Shown piece after piece: positions 44,301 to 55,720 of a stretch of DNA of 64,000 bases. The DNA comes from Ahaetulla prasina (taxonomy: Eukaryota > Chordata > Lepidosauria > Squamata > Colubridae). Below the pieces are notes generated by a model. The model was not told where the DNA came from and ran no database searches. It saw nothing but the letters and a program-made list of their open reading frames with translations. Location: assembly GCF_028640845.1 (NCBI RefSeq), contig NC_080540.1, forward strand, positions 167,653,752 to 167,717,751, read 5' to 3'. The first letter of the stretch is position 1. The number at the start of each line of letters is the position of its first letter. A program made the position numbers and the translations under genes.

Positions 44301-45565
44301 TCCTACCTCTCCGACTGTTCGCAGACGGTGTTGACAGGGGGGCAGAGATCGACCCCTAGGCAACTCACTTGTGGGGTGCCGCAGGGGTCGATTCTCTCGC
44401 CTCTCCTGTTCAATATCTATATGAAGCCGCTGGGGGAGATCATCCATGGTTTCGGGGTGAGTTGTCAACTGTATGCTGACGATACTCAGCTGTACATTTC
44501 CACCCTGAACCACCCCAACGAAGCCGTTGATGTGATGGCTCAGTGCCTTGAGGCCGTGCGGGTCTGGATGGGGAGGAACAGACTCCGACTCAACCCATCC
44601 AAGACGGAGTGGCTATGGATACCAGCATCCCGGCACAGTCAGCTAACCCCATTGCTGACTGTGGGGGGCGAGTCATTGGCCCCCAGGGAATCGGTGCGCA
44701 ATTTAGGCGTTCTCCTGGATGTACGGCCGTCTTTAGAAGACCATCTGACGGCCGTCGCCAGGGGAGCTTTTTATCAGGTCTGCCTGATTTGCCAATTGCA
44801 CCCTTTCCTGGATTGTGACTCGTTATGCACAGTCACTCACACCCTCGTTACTTCCCGTCTGAATTACTGCAATGCTCTCTACATGGGGCTCCCCTTGAAG
44901 AGCACCAGGAGGCTCCAACTGGTACAGAATGCAGCCGCGCGGGGGATTGAGGGAGCACCTCATAGCTCCCATGTAACACCTCTCCTGCACAGGCTGCACT
45001 GGTTACCGGTGGTCTTCCGGGTGCGATTCAAAGTGTTGGTCATCACCTTTAAAGCGCTTCATGGCATGGGACCGGGATACTTACAGGACCGCCTGCTGCC
45101 GCCAGCTACCTCCCATCATCCGGTGCGTCCAGTGCACTCTCACAGGGAGGGCTCTTTAGGGTGCCGTCGGCCAACCAATGTCGGCTGGCAACCCCCAGGG
45201 GAAGAGCGTTCTCTGTGGGGGCCCCAGCCCTGTGGAACGATCTGCTTGTGGGACTACAGCTTCTCCCTTATCTTCGGACCTTTAAGCGCGAGCTCAAAAC
45301 CTTCTTTTTTCATCAAGTGGGGCTGGCCTAATTGATTAATTTTAATATTGAGGGTTTTTAGTGGGTTTTTTTTAAAGGGGTTTTAATTTATTTCATAATT
45401 TTTTACAATACTTTTAGCATACAGCCATTGAATTAGATTTTTAACTAATATTGTATTTTAAAATATTTTGATTATTTGTGTTTTATTTGCTGTACACCGC
45501 CCCGAGTCTTTGAAGATGGGAGGTATAAAAATGTGAAAAATAAATAAATAAATAAATAAATAAAG
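41330..45565 (+). mobile_element. Near-full-length L2-like LINE (copy II)
   Basis: A GC/CpG-rich 5' UTR (about 41330-42480) with a repeated cgccggtgagatgcggcgga block (41450 and 41670), ORF2, a 3' UTR, the tail caccgccccgagtctttgaa and (AAATA)n. The 5' boundary is approximate and no target duplication was found. Confidence 0.85.
42490..45335 (+). pseudogene. L2-like ORF2 (endonuclease + reverse transcriptase), frameshifted
   Basis: Endonuclease: LMLCNARSVVNKAPLISDLI, MGITETWLG after a frameshift near 42575, a TAG at 42803, VMGDFNLPS, WTDHSLLSL. A frameshift near 43480 leads to the RT N-terminus (VVRPLLKKPSLDP, NYHPVSNL). A TAG at 44161 precedes motif A ([17 protein letters not shown], about 44195-44240), which is preserved here. 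Then comes a frameshift near 44260, GVPQGSILSPLLFNIYMKPL, YADDTQLYIS, LNYCNALYMGLPL and LHRLHWLPVVFRVRFKVL. At least five lesions, so inactive. Confidence 0.88.
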
Positions 45566-46055
45566 ATACACGGCAGGCTTTTCTTGGCTATGGTGCCCAA
45601 CCGTTAAGTGTGCTTCCCAATATTCATTTCATTCATTCTTTCCTTCCTGGTTCATTTTTCAGGACTCTGGTTACCTATTTTAATTTACTGATCCTTTGAC
45701 ATGATTTGATTTCAGCAGCCCTGATTCCAATGAGCTCAAAGTGTTTCACAATACACTTCATTCCCCTTTTGCTCTTTTCTATATATTGAATATTGCTAGG
45801 GAGCGTTTAAAATGTTGATATATTGATTTTCTTTCAATTTAAATTATTACCAGCCATGTCAGAGACTTTTAATGTAACACTTAGTGGTGAATATCTAAAC
45901 AAACAAATCTAAACTTACAAAACAAGATGATTTGTAGTTTGCAGTAAAGAAAGCAGCAAACCTCTGAAGATGTAGTGCTTACTCTCGCCCCCTCGTTCTC
46001 TTCATTATAAAGTAAAATCATCCCACGTATACTGTATAAGAGAAGACAATAGAAT
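45566..46055. other. No identified feature
   Basis: AT-rich, no frame or repeat recognised. Confidence 0.5.
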
Positions 46056-46426
46056 GTTTTTTCTCAATCTTGGGAATTTCCAGATGAGTAGATTTCAACT
46101 CCCAGAATTCTCCACCCAGCATGACTTTTTCTTTTCTTTTACGACCCTGTAATTCCTTGCATCGGAGTGGAGTTGTGATGACTGAATGGCCAGAGCATTA
46201 TTTGGCCAGAGGCCCTTCCTGACGCCTACACAGAGCTCACAGCAGATATTTTCTCTTTGCACCCAAAGAGACAAATATCTGCTGCCATTTAGAATCTTAA
46301 CTCACAGCCTCCTGGTTGCAAGGTGGGACCTCCACCCCTAAGCCAACACACTGGTCTCTTCAGCCAGCATGACTATTGCTGAGAATTCTGGAACTGAAAT
46401 CCACACTTCTAAAGTTAGAACTTTCC
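46056..46426. mobile_element. Palindromic MITE-like repeat, interrupted
   Basis: The arms tttcaactcccagaattctc (46091) and gagaattctggaactgaaat (46381) are inverted copies of a squamate repeat. The centre holds a SINE (46126-46363). The right arm is cut at 46426 by a longer insertion and resumes at 48397. Confidence 0.6.
46126..46363 (-). mobile_element. tRNA-derived SINE (238 bp) with 10-bp TSD
   Basis: ccagcatgac flanks it at 46116-46125 and 46364-46373. The oligo-T left end indicates minus orientation. The tRNA-like head on the minus strand includes ttggcttaggggtggaggtc and ctgtgagttaagattc. Confidence 0.75.
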
Positions 46427-48396
46427 CGGGAGGCATGGCCAGTGTCGCAACGAGACGTTGTGAACCCCGGGAGCTCTGGGGGGAGCGCCGATATCCCCAT
46501 CATTATGGGGGGTCTGCAATGGACCATAGCTGTCTTGCAGGGACAGTGAAGAAAAAAGAAGCCGCTGGAGCGAACAGGGAAGTTGCAAATTCCCTGCAGC
46601 ACCGGCCTTTTAGCCTTTGACCCAGCGATGAGGACACACAGCCGTTACAAGCTGCCAAATTCAGGATGGCCGCATAAGAATGTGCTGGAGTGTTGAAGCG
46701 GTGAATTGGACAAAGTATTGAAGCCAGGTGAGTGAACACCAACTAACAGAGGACTATTTTAAAATTGACATTTGCCAAAATTTTCAAAAACTCTGGAATA
46801 CTGGCTAAATTGATTAGGACTGTTAATAAAATAGAACAAAAGAAACGGAAGCAGCACCCAAAGACCTGACATAAACTTGATCTTTGAAACTGAAGTACAG
46901 ATCCCTTAAACAAAAAGGGGAAAAAAAACCAGAATCCTTAATTAAAGCTGGGAATATGGATAAATTTGGAAGCTTTTAAAATTGATTAAAGATTATTTTA
47001 AAAAAAAGGAAAAATCAAGGACTTAAAATTACAGTTTTGAAAATTTCCGATTTTCTTTTTCCTCTATGGACTGGAACTAAATAAATTTTAAACTTAAATC
47101 TATTGGACTTTAAATGGGACTAATTGGGAAAAACAAAAAAACAAACCAAAATAAAACAAGGTGCAACTCTAAGTAAAAGAAACAAAATGGATACTTTTGT
47201 AAATTGTGGATTAGAACTGTGGATTGCAAAGTGATACCTGAAGGTGGATGAGGAAACTACAAAAACTCTGGCCATTGTTGAAAACCTTTTTATGGCAGTG
47301 ATAAGACTGGTGAGAACCGAAAGGAAGGATTTTGTTAATAAACTGTTCGAACTTAACAAGAATAGGAGCTATAACTTCAGAGAATGAAACAGAGAACAAC
47401 TGAAATGAAGAGAAACGCACACATGATTTTTAAGCAAGAAATAAAATAAACAACTACAAAATTGGATGGAATAGAAGACTTAGAAAAAGAAACAAGAGCT
47501 GCTCCAGAACTGACAGCAAATAACGAATTTATGATGTTAAAATATAAACTCAAAGAATTATAATAGGGGTTAATAGAGAGAAATAAAGAGGAAAAAAGGA
47601 GAATCAATAGAAATATAAAATAAGTAAAGAAAGCATGAATTTTTAAGGGAAAATAAAAATGGAATTGAAATAGATTAAGATGGAAATATTAATGAGATGA
47701 GAATATATAAGCATGAGACTTCTTGAAATAAGGGAAATGTTTACTTCTTTTTTTTACCTTTTTTACAAGATTAAGAATAACAACTTTAAAATCCTCATTG
47801 ATACGTAAAGACTTGATTTATACTGATATTATGGAGACTGGTAGGACTGACAGAAATATAGGATAAGCAAAGAAAGCAAGGAATTAAGAAAAAATAAAAA
47901 GGGAATTAATATAGATTAAGTGTGAAATATTAAACAGAGGAAATAAAGATGAGATTTTTTGAAATAATGATTGTTAGCTTGTTTTCTACTTTTTTTTTTA
48001 CAAGATTAAGAATAATAACCTTATAAATGTCTATTGAAATGTAAAGAGATGATTGATATTGATGCTACAGAGATTGAAAGGAAGAATTTGTAAATGGGAA
48101 TATAGGGTTTTAACATAAATGGGAAGAGTTAAAAGAGGGAAATTAAAAAAAAGGGATAGATTTGATTAAAGATTTAAATTCGGGACGGAGGGTTAGACTA
48201 GATTTTTTTTTTTTTTAAAAAGCAATGCAAATAGGGAAACTAAAAACAGGGGAAGGGAAATATATATTGATAAAATATATAAGAGGGTGGGGGAAAACTG
48301 AATTTGATGTGATTATTTACCTGGCTGATATTTTGTTCAAAAAATGATATTTTGTATGTGGTTTGTTTTAAAATAAAAAAAAATTCCAAAAAAAAT
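46427..48396 (+). mobile_element. ORF-less L1-machinery insertion (1970 bp) with 16-bp TSD
   Basis: Bounded by aaagttagaactttcc at 46411-46426 and 48397-48412, with an A-rich 3' end. Starts with a GC-rich leader like an L1 5' UTR. The rest is AT-rich with A-rich codon-like patches reminiscent of ORF1 but no open frame. Two internal segments near 47720-47790 and 47960-48010 repeat (acaagattaagaata). No RT motifs. Best read as a short non-autonomous L1 derivative. Confidence 0.65.
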
Positions 48397-48489
48397 AAAG
48401 TTAGAACTTTCCTGCCCTTTCCTGATATGCAAAATTCTCTGCCACCTCATTATTCAATGGAAGGCCATACTTGGAGGTTCCTAAATCCT

Positions 48490-48590
48490 CTCCCTGGTTT
48501 CACCACTGGTTTGCCACGTTGAGTTATTTATGAAAAGTACTAATGGTGGGATAAAAATGAAATGAAATAAAATAAAATTATGTGTTCCAG
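48490..48590 (+). mobile_element. Old SINE/L2-type 3' end
   Basis: ttgccacgttgagttattta followed by atggtgggataaaaatg resembles an ancient squamate SINE tail and is followed by an AAAT-rich stretch. Low information content. Confidence 0.35.
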
Positions 48591-49369
48591 GATTGGAAAA
48601 CATCATCATGCCTGAACATCATAAAGAACTATAAATTAGTTCAGGGAATTAAACCAACTACTTAATAGGAACATACCAAGGTATGTTGCAACAGGAATCT
48701 TTCCCTCACCTTCATGAGTTATACCCTGCAAAGCGTAGCACAAAGTCAAATAAGAGTAGAGTGAAAGACCAGGCTCCCCAAAGCTACAACCTTCTTTAAT
48801 TATGTATTGTAGAGGACAGGAGGAAGAGCTGTCCCCAAGACAGTGATCAGATAAGAGGAACTAAAACAGGAGCAAAAAATAAGTTGAGACAGTGTCTTAG
48901 ACGAGCACTTCCCCAGTTCACACAGAGATAAAGCGAGAGAAACACATTCAGATTTGCAAAATTCTTTACAACAAAAGTACTCTTTCTCTATATACGATTG
49001 GTTTCTTAGTCTGATAAACCTTACAGGGATGACAGCTGTACATGCATTCAGAAAGAAGGGAAAGCTGTACTGCCATAATGCAACTGGGAGAGAATGGGAG
49101 CAAGGGAATTGAGGGTCATGAGGTTGGAATATTTACACATGTTCTTTGTGCTTCATATATACAGTAGAATATTTGCACATATTGAGACATTTTCATTAAG
49201 GTTCTGCCTCACTCTTGTTTTTCATAAGTTTAGAGTCTTCTTCTAGTTTGGACAGCCCTTTCTCCTGATTCTGATTTTGAGATTTGATTCGATTGCACCC
49301 ACACAGAGATGAGTAATGATTGCATTCCCAGGGTGGCTTTTTCCAAGAAAGAAGGCTTTAATTTTTAGT
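48591..49369. other. No identified feature
   Basis: No frame or repeat boundary recognised. Part may belong to the LTR that ends at about 49626. Confidence 0.4.
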
Positions 49370-49626
49370 CACAGGCCCTTATGACGAAAAGGAAAGAAAC
49401 CCATTAAATGAAATAATACTGAGGGAGGGATTTGAGTGACAGAGTAAAGGAGTGGCTAAATGAAATGTATATAAGGTATCGTAATATGGGGTCCCCCGCA
49501 TGACCGGCTCACCTAACAGCTTGGAGTCATTGCTCTTGGGTAAAAAATAAAGACTTAACTTCATGCAACTGCCCTCTTCTTTTATCCTGGCTCAGAACAA
49601 GCCTGGTAAGGAACAAAATTCTAACA
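49370..49626 (+). mobile_element. Probable LTR, 3' portion
   Basis: TATA box (gtatataagg) at about 49468, AATAAA at about 49546, then a U5-like stretch ending ttctaaca. The spacing of TATA to polyadenylation signal (~75 nt) fits a short R region. The 5' end and target duplication were not found, so the left limit is nominal. Confidence 0.5.
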
Positions 49627-49631
49627 ATGTT

Positions 49632-50822
49632 TTTTTTTTTTAAAGCTACCAATAACTAAATTGACCCAGATTCAATAGATACAAAGCACTAAAAACTTAG
49701 GGTTTTATCTCTCTCTTCAGTGGATGAGAGGAAACTTATTTTACGAAAGGAAACTTTAAAAGAAAAAGGAACTGTAAATTATAAAGGCCTACACGACTGT
49801 TGTAGAAATGAATCGTGATAATAAAACTATTTTCCATAAGTTCTTTATTATTATTGTTGTTGTTGTTGTTTATGTCCCTTCTATCCAAGCCTTTTCTATT
49901 TCTTTGTGCCTGGCTGGGCTTCTAAACTTTTTTTCTTTTCTGAATCTTCACTCCAGCTGAAGGAAACAGCTAGAAGAACTTTCCCTTCATAGTAAGTCTG
50001 AGGAAAGGGGAAAAAAACCTCCTTTGTTGCCCCCATTTTTTCCACCAGCTTCTTCTGGTGTCTCTTTCGTGGCAGCCTATTCTTTACTTTGATTATTTAC
50101 TTTTACTCCTGGGCTTTGGCTCTGTTTATTCAGCCATCAAGTCAGTGACTGCTAAGTTCCCAGGTGGAACATCTTATCCATCTTTTCCTCCCTGCCTGCT
50201 CGACCCTGCCTGCTTGATTGGCAGCTGTTGTATGATTGGCAGCTCGGTTGCCCTTATGGCGGCAGGGGTGGGGGTGGTCAGGGGAGGAAGGAAGGAAGGG
50301 GAGGAGGTGCTTTCAGTCTGCTTAGGCGGTAGTTCCTTCCAAGGCAAGTGCAGTGAAATGAAGAGAAAAGGAGTAAGTCTGAGGGAAAAAAAAGGAGCAA
50401 AAATGGGACCCCACCCCCACATAATTGCCTGTGGCAAAGATGTCTACTAGATGGGAAAAACATATGTAAATGACCCAGACAGGGTAGACATGTATTGGCT
50501 GAGCACTCAAAAGTTACATTTCAATAAACTGCGTAAGAGTTACATACTTTTTAAAATTAACTGTCAGTACAATGACAAGCTACTTCCAAAATCTTGCCAA
50601 GAAAACTTGAGGGACTTGTACAGGCAATAATCAGAAAACAACATTGACTCAAAGGCGCTCTCCCCCCCACACACACACACATACAACAACATAAAAAGAG
50701 GCTAAAAATCATGTCTGATTCATGTTCCTATAATCTCAAACAACTGTGTAATACCCCATGTAATACTTCAAGTGCTGCTTAAACTTTCTTATACAAGTAC
50801 ACATTGTTTTCTGATAGGAATA
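49632..50822. other. No identified feature
   Basis: (GTT)n at about 49853-49870. The 130-codon plus frame at 50058-50450 has no domain resemblance and overlaps G-rich low-complexity sequence, so I do not call it a gene. Confidence 0.5.
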
Positions 50823-50965
50823 TTTTATTTATTTTATGTTATTTATTTTGTCACAACATCATACAAAAAGATTATATAATTATACACATATAAACATATA
50901 TAGGAAGAAGAAAAGAAAAACAATAGGACAGGAACGGTAGGCACGTTTGTGCGCTTATCCACTAT
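50823..50965 (-). mobile_element. Unassigned LINE family, 3' fragment
   Basis: ttattttgtcacaacatcat ... caataggacaggaacggtag then gcacgtttgtgcgctta; same order and orientation as 3945-4160. Confidence 0.7.
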
Positions 50966-51587
50966 GTTGATGGAGAAGAGAAAGGTACAATCAATAAAGC
51001 TTCCCCTCATTATCTGCTTTCATTTCGGAAGCCGAGATTGAATATGGACAGATTGAGCCTCTTTTTTTTTTTTTTTGAGAAATGCAGAATATTATACGAA
51101 AACCAACACTTCTGCTATTTGAACATGTGCTTAGAAAAGGCAGAAAAGAATATTCTTCAAATATTTATAAACTAGTAATATAATTAGAAATTATGTTCAA
51201 GCTGACTTGTAAGATGAAAGGACTTTAAAGATACCAAGAAGGATTGCACCTTTCACAAGTTCTTCAACTATTATTTTTAATTAGATTGTGTGTGTGTGTA
51301 TGTCACAAATATTGTAGACAACCCCCCCTTAATATTTAACGTTTCCATTTTAAAGATGTCTTATTGATACTAAAGAAACATTTTTAGGGTCTGTAAATTG
51401 GATGTCCTGTAGGCATTTTAAGTTATACTTCCCATCCAGCATGACCAATGCATGAGAATGATGGAAGCTATAATTCATCAAACTCTGGAGATCATGAGAG
51501 ATGCATTTGTGCAGAACATTCTACTTTGATTGCAAAAGACATTAAAGCCACAATATTTTTAAAGTATAATATCAAATACATTAATAG
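50966..51587. other. No identified feature
   Basis: A T-tract at 51062-51076 and a short TG run at 51288. 51420-51500 weakly resembles the MITE at 46056 (agcatgacc, gaagctataattcatc). Confidence 0.4.
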
Positions 51588-52008
51588 GTAGTCCTAGACT
51601 TAAGACATTGGTTAATGACTGTACAAAATTACAATAGGCCCAGAATGGGTTTCTGGATATCATCTTCTGGATATCACTTCTTGCTATCATAAAATCTCAT
51701 GTTAACACACACACACACACACACATGACTTGACCACATTTTGGGTGCCTGGCAATCAGCTCACCTTTATGACCATTACAGCATCCCAAGGTCATGTGAC
51801 CATGAATTGGATTTTTTTGTTTTTTTGGCAGTTTGGAAGAATGGCTTTGCATTTACTGTGGCATTCACTTCATGACCATGTATTCTCTTAATGACCACAA
51901 AAAAAAAAAGTAAAATCAAGTCTGGTCACATAGGACTTAACAACTGTAATGACTTACAACCAGAAATCCAGTTACAGCCATAATCATAAATCAAGGATTA
52001 CCTATAAT
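51588..52008. mobile_element. Palindromic dispersed element with ~18-bp inverted ends
   Basis: Left end taggtagtcctagactta; right end taaatcaaggattaccta, near-perfect reverse complements. Imperfect inverted symmetry extends inward (gaccat / atggtc-type blocks). (CA)n at 51704-51724 and A-tract at 51899-51910. Partial copies occur at 15043 and 52516. Probably a DNA-transposon-derived MITE; superfamily unclear. Confidence 0.65.
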
Positions 52009-52515
52009 AGATGCAACATATTTAAATACGTTATGATAATTCTGTTGAGACTTGAACTGTTCTGCACTAATTCTCTCTGCCCTTCCCCCCCTGTTTCAGT
52101 GTACATGTAGGCCTCCTAACCACAACATTTGGTTTCAGATGACAGGAAGTAAACAGATTATGAAGTTTGAACCAGATGAGGAATTGTGAAATACAAAAAG
52201 AATTCTATTGAGGAGAACATAATACAAAAATTATGGTGCAACTTTGTTTTGTAAATATAGCAATTTAAGTTTCAGAGTAGTTTTGGTACTTGAGGTGAAA
52301 TAAAATACTTCAACCCAATATTTTAAATTGCTTACAAATTTAAACAATTGCATAGCATGTTGATTATATTCATTAACAATGTTATTAATATATTTCAATT
52401 TTTTAAAACTCTCATTTTTCTGAACGATCAAACACAATAGCTTAGAATCCTCACTGACCATTGCAATTGAGTAGGCAGATGATCCAGATGACTGAATTCA
52501 ATTTCCCCTGAAGTC

Positions 52516-52615
52516 AAGGTAGTCCCTTGACTTACAACAGTTCACTTAGTGACTGCTTAAAGTTACTATGGCACTGAAAAAAGCGACATGACCATTTTTC
52601 ATACTTACGACTGTA
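52516..52615. repeat. Half copy of the palindromic element
   Basis: aaggtagtcccttgacttac, aacagttcacttagtgac and acttacgactgtag; corresponds to one arm of the 51588 element. Confidence 0.55.
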
Positions 52616-52647
52616 GTTGATTATAAACAGTGATGATTCTCAGTGAT

Positions 52648-52996
52648 TATAAAGGTAAAGGTTTCCCTTACACATATGTGCTAGTCGTTGCCGACTCTAG
52701 GAGGCGGTGCTCATCTCAGTTTCAAAGCCGAAGAGCCAGCGCTGTCCAAAGACATCTCCGTGGCCATGTGGCCGGCATGACTCAATGCCAAAGGCGCACG
52801 GAACGCTGTTACCTTCCCACCAAAGGTGGTCCTTATTTTTCCTACTTACATTTTTACGTGCTTTCGAAACTGCTAGGTTGGCAGAAGCTGGGACAAGTAA
52901 TGGGAGCTCACCCTGTTACACGGCAGCATTAGGGATTCGAACCGCTGAGCTGCTGACCTTTCGATCGACAAGCTCAACGTCGTAGCCCCTGAGCCA
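52648..52996 (-). mobile_element. Sauria SINE
   Basis: Nearly the same sequence as 10930-11287, with the complete body (ccaccaaaggtggtccttat; gattcgaaccgctgagctgc). It retains aaaggtaaaggtttccc as the antisense Bov-B-type tail. Confidence 0.93.
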
Positions 52997-53284
52997 AATT
53001 TAATTCATTAATCCATGCTACTATTGTTATACTCTGAAGCCATTCGCTTGAAAGATATTTGTATATATATATGGATTTTTGTTTCTGTCTTGAAGTCATT
53101 CTTGAGTCATGGTACCTATGTGGATAAGTCTATGCAGTTATCTACAGAGGTCGTTTGCTCCTGGCTTATTCCTAGGGCTGAGAGAGAGAGAGTGACTGGC
53201 CCAAAGGTACTCACTTGGTTTCTTCATGCCTAAAACAGATGACAACTCACAGTCTCCTGGCTCAGAGTCTTTACTCACTATTTC

Positions 53285-53583
53285 AAGTTAAAGGTTTCCC
53301 TGTCCAGTTGTGTCCTATTCTAGGGCACCGTGCTCATCTCTGTTTTTTGGTTGATAGAACTAGCATTGTCCGAAGACAATTTCCATAGTCATATGGCCAG
53401 CATGACTACGGTATATGCCAAAGAAGCACAGAATGCTGTTACCTTCCCACTGAAGTGGTACCTATTAATCTACTTGCATTTGCATGTTTTTGAACTGCTA
53501 GGTGGGCACTGTTGCACGGAGCTCAGGTCTCAAACCTGGGATGTCAGCTGTCCAGCTGACAAGCTCAGTCTCTTTAACCTACA
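53285..53583 (-). mobile_element. Old Sauria SINE
   Basis: Diverged copy: aaaggtttccctgtccagtt, gtgctcatctctg, tatggccagcatgact, aatgctgttaccttcccact. Internal deletions. Confidence 0.7.
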
Positions 53584-53944
53584 GGATTAAATCATATATT
53601 CTCCACTCTTTCCCAAATATTTTACATGTTAAATATGTCAAAAAGAAGTATTCTAAACATGTACAAGGTTACTTTTGGGACTCACAAGTTATGGCATCCT
53701 AATGATTATAAAAATAAAAAAGGATTTCCTTCTGTTATTCTGAAATTCAAGTCATGTGGAAATAAACACAATAAGGTTAATATAGACTTTGAATAAAAAT
53801 ACTGAAATGAAATGAGCCTCATATAACAGATTGGCTGTCTGCATTTTAGCATAAAAATTGTGTTTTAATATATGAAGAAAGAAGGGAAGTTGTTGAGAGC
53901 ACAATATGCTTCCTTAGCCATGGGTCTTCTTCTTGTGCCATATC
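53584..53944. other. No identified feature
   Basis: AT-rich. Confidence 0.5.
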
Positions 53945-54300
53945 CGTCATCAGATGTTGGCGATCCTATTTTTATCAACTGCCACACGAAAAAGTGCAGT
54001 TGAGTTTTGTCCAAACCAGTCCCTTAGATTTTGAAGCCACATTATTATTATTCTGCCTGGACCTCGTTTGCTTTCAATCTTTCCTCAGAAGATTAAGTGA
54101 AGTATGCTGTATTTTTCTGGGTGTCGCATCACAAAATATTCTAACTTTCACTTTTTTATGGTTTTGATTATTTCCCTTGGCTTTCCCAGGCAGCTGATCA
54201 CCTTCTCATTTCTGATTTTGTCAACCCAATTTATACGTAACAGCTGCCTGTAAATCCACATTTCAAATGCTTCTAGTCTCTACTAGCTTCTAGCCATGGA
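53945..54300 (-). mobile_element. RTE-like LINE ORF2 C-terminal fragment
   Basis: Minus-strand reading, with small frame changes: LEAFEMWIYRQLLRINWVDK, NEKVI, a KKRKLEYF block, GPGRIIIMWLQNLRDWFGQN, then RVAVDK. This is the typical end of an RTE-type endonuclease-reverse transcriptase. Confidence 0.65.
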
Positions 54301-55014
54301 TATCACAACCTATTTATGGATCCTTTCATCCTTCAATACTAAAGCAACTCCATTAAAGTTATTAAGATCATTTGCTGATTTTGGTGGTCATTAGTTGGCC
54401 CATTAAACATTGAATTCTCAGTTTGGTGCTGTACCTGCACAGCTTCTCCCAAAGTTGTTTTAGTTAATATTTAGCTACCATTGAGTCAGGTTTGATTCCT
54501 AGTGATTGTATAGATAAATAGTTGCTCTCATGATCAGTCTTTGAAAATAATTTGTCATTCTTCCAAGGACATTTCAACAACTTCATTTATCCAGTTCATC
54601 TTTCTCTTCATCATCTTTTCCTTTATTTTCCTCAACCTTGAAAAGCATCCCATGGCTAAATTAGGGGAGTTTCCATTTACTGAGTATCATCCCCATTAGG
54701 AAATCATCTCTTTTTAATTTTTTCACCCAGGAATAATTGCCTGCTTTTTACTGAAATCCTAATCATCAACATCTGCCAGCTCTCTCACTTTTGTTAGAAT
54801 GATGAAAGCAACATTACACAACACAAGACCTGCTACTCTCAGGCATGCATGCAATGAATGTCATAACTCAAAGGGCAATGTTTGTACCACAATGTCACAA
54901 TGCTGCATGAGACATTCTGACCCCTCTTGTTCCCCCTCCCCCTACAGACACTATTGATCTGATGCAGGTGAGAAAACCATAATTTAAAGGTGTTTATTTC
55001 TCTATCTGTCTCTC
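54301..55014. other. No identified feature
   Basis: 54480-54640 has a faint Bov-B-like look (tgagtcaggtttgattccta) but too little to call. Confidence 0.4.
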
Positions 55015-55023
55015 TGTCGGTCC

Positions 55024-55067
55024 CCCCCTCCACCCATCCATCCATCCACCCACCCACCCACCCACCG

Positions 55068-55139
<72 letters not shown>

Positions 55140-55155
55140 ATCTATCTATCTATCA
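55024..55155. repeat. Compound microsatellite (CCAT/CCAC)n-(TCTA)n
   Basis: Short CCAT and CCAC runs (55033-55064), then about 18 TCTA units with late interruptions. Confidence 0.95.
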
Positions 55156-55185
55156 TCTTGTCACTAAAACTCTTGCTCCCATAAC

Positions 55186-55310
55186 ATTTAACTGGGTGAA
55201 ACAGTGCATTATAAGGCAACAATTTTGAACCAAGGTACCTCAAATGGGCTAACTTACAAAATGCATTTAAAACTGGGACCAATGACTCCCAAGGGAATAA
55301 AATTTTGGCA
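55186..55310. repeat. Imperfect direct repeat, copy 1
   Basis: Shares aactggg..aaacagtgc, tgaaccaagg.tacctcaaatg and gctaacttac with 55597-55720. Confidence 0.75.
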
Positions 55311-55596
55311 AATTTTATAAACCGTGTTAGGATATAAAATTATCATAAAGCATTTATGACATAATACAAAATGTCATAAGATATTTTCTGTGGTCAGCTC
55401 CTCACATTTGATTATGCTGTACAGTTCAACATGGGCTACTTTCAAGGCAGATACATCTCTGAATATCTTTCTGAATTTTAAAGAACTTTTCCAGTATATT
55501 AGAAGTTTTGTCATGTTGAAAGCAGAAAACACTGAGGTATCTGGTAAGGAAATATTTATGAAACAATGACCCAGCTTGTCTAAAACTTATTTCTAT

Positions 55597-55720
55597 AAAC
55601 TTTAACTGGGCAAAACAGTGCCCAGTTTTTTGAACCAAGGGTACCTCAAATGAGCTAACTTATAGAATGCGTTCAAAGTCCAGGACTCATGGCTCCTGAG
55701 GGAATGAAATTTGGAAAAAT
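55597..55720. repeat. Imperfect direct repeat, copy 2
   Basis: About 410 bp downstream of copy 1, same order and strand. Origin unknown; could be terminal repeats of a short element or an old tandem duplication. Confidence 0.75.

Noticed and set aside
50058..50450. 130-codon plus-strand frame with a hydrophobic N-terminus
   Set aside because: No homologous pattern, G-rich low-complexity second half, and similar-length frames on the opposite strand.
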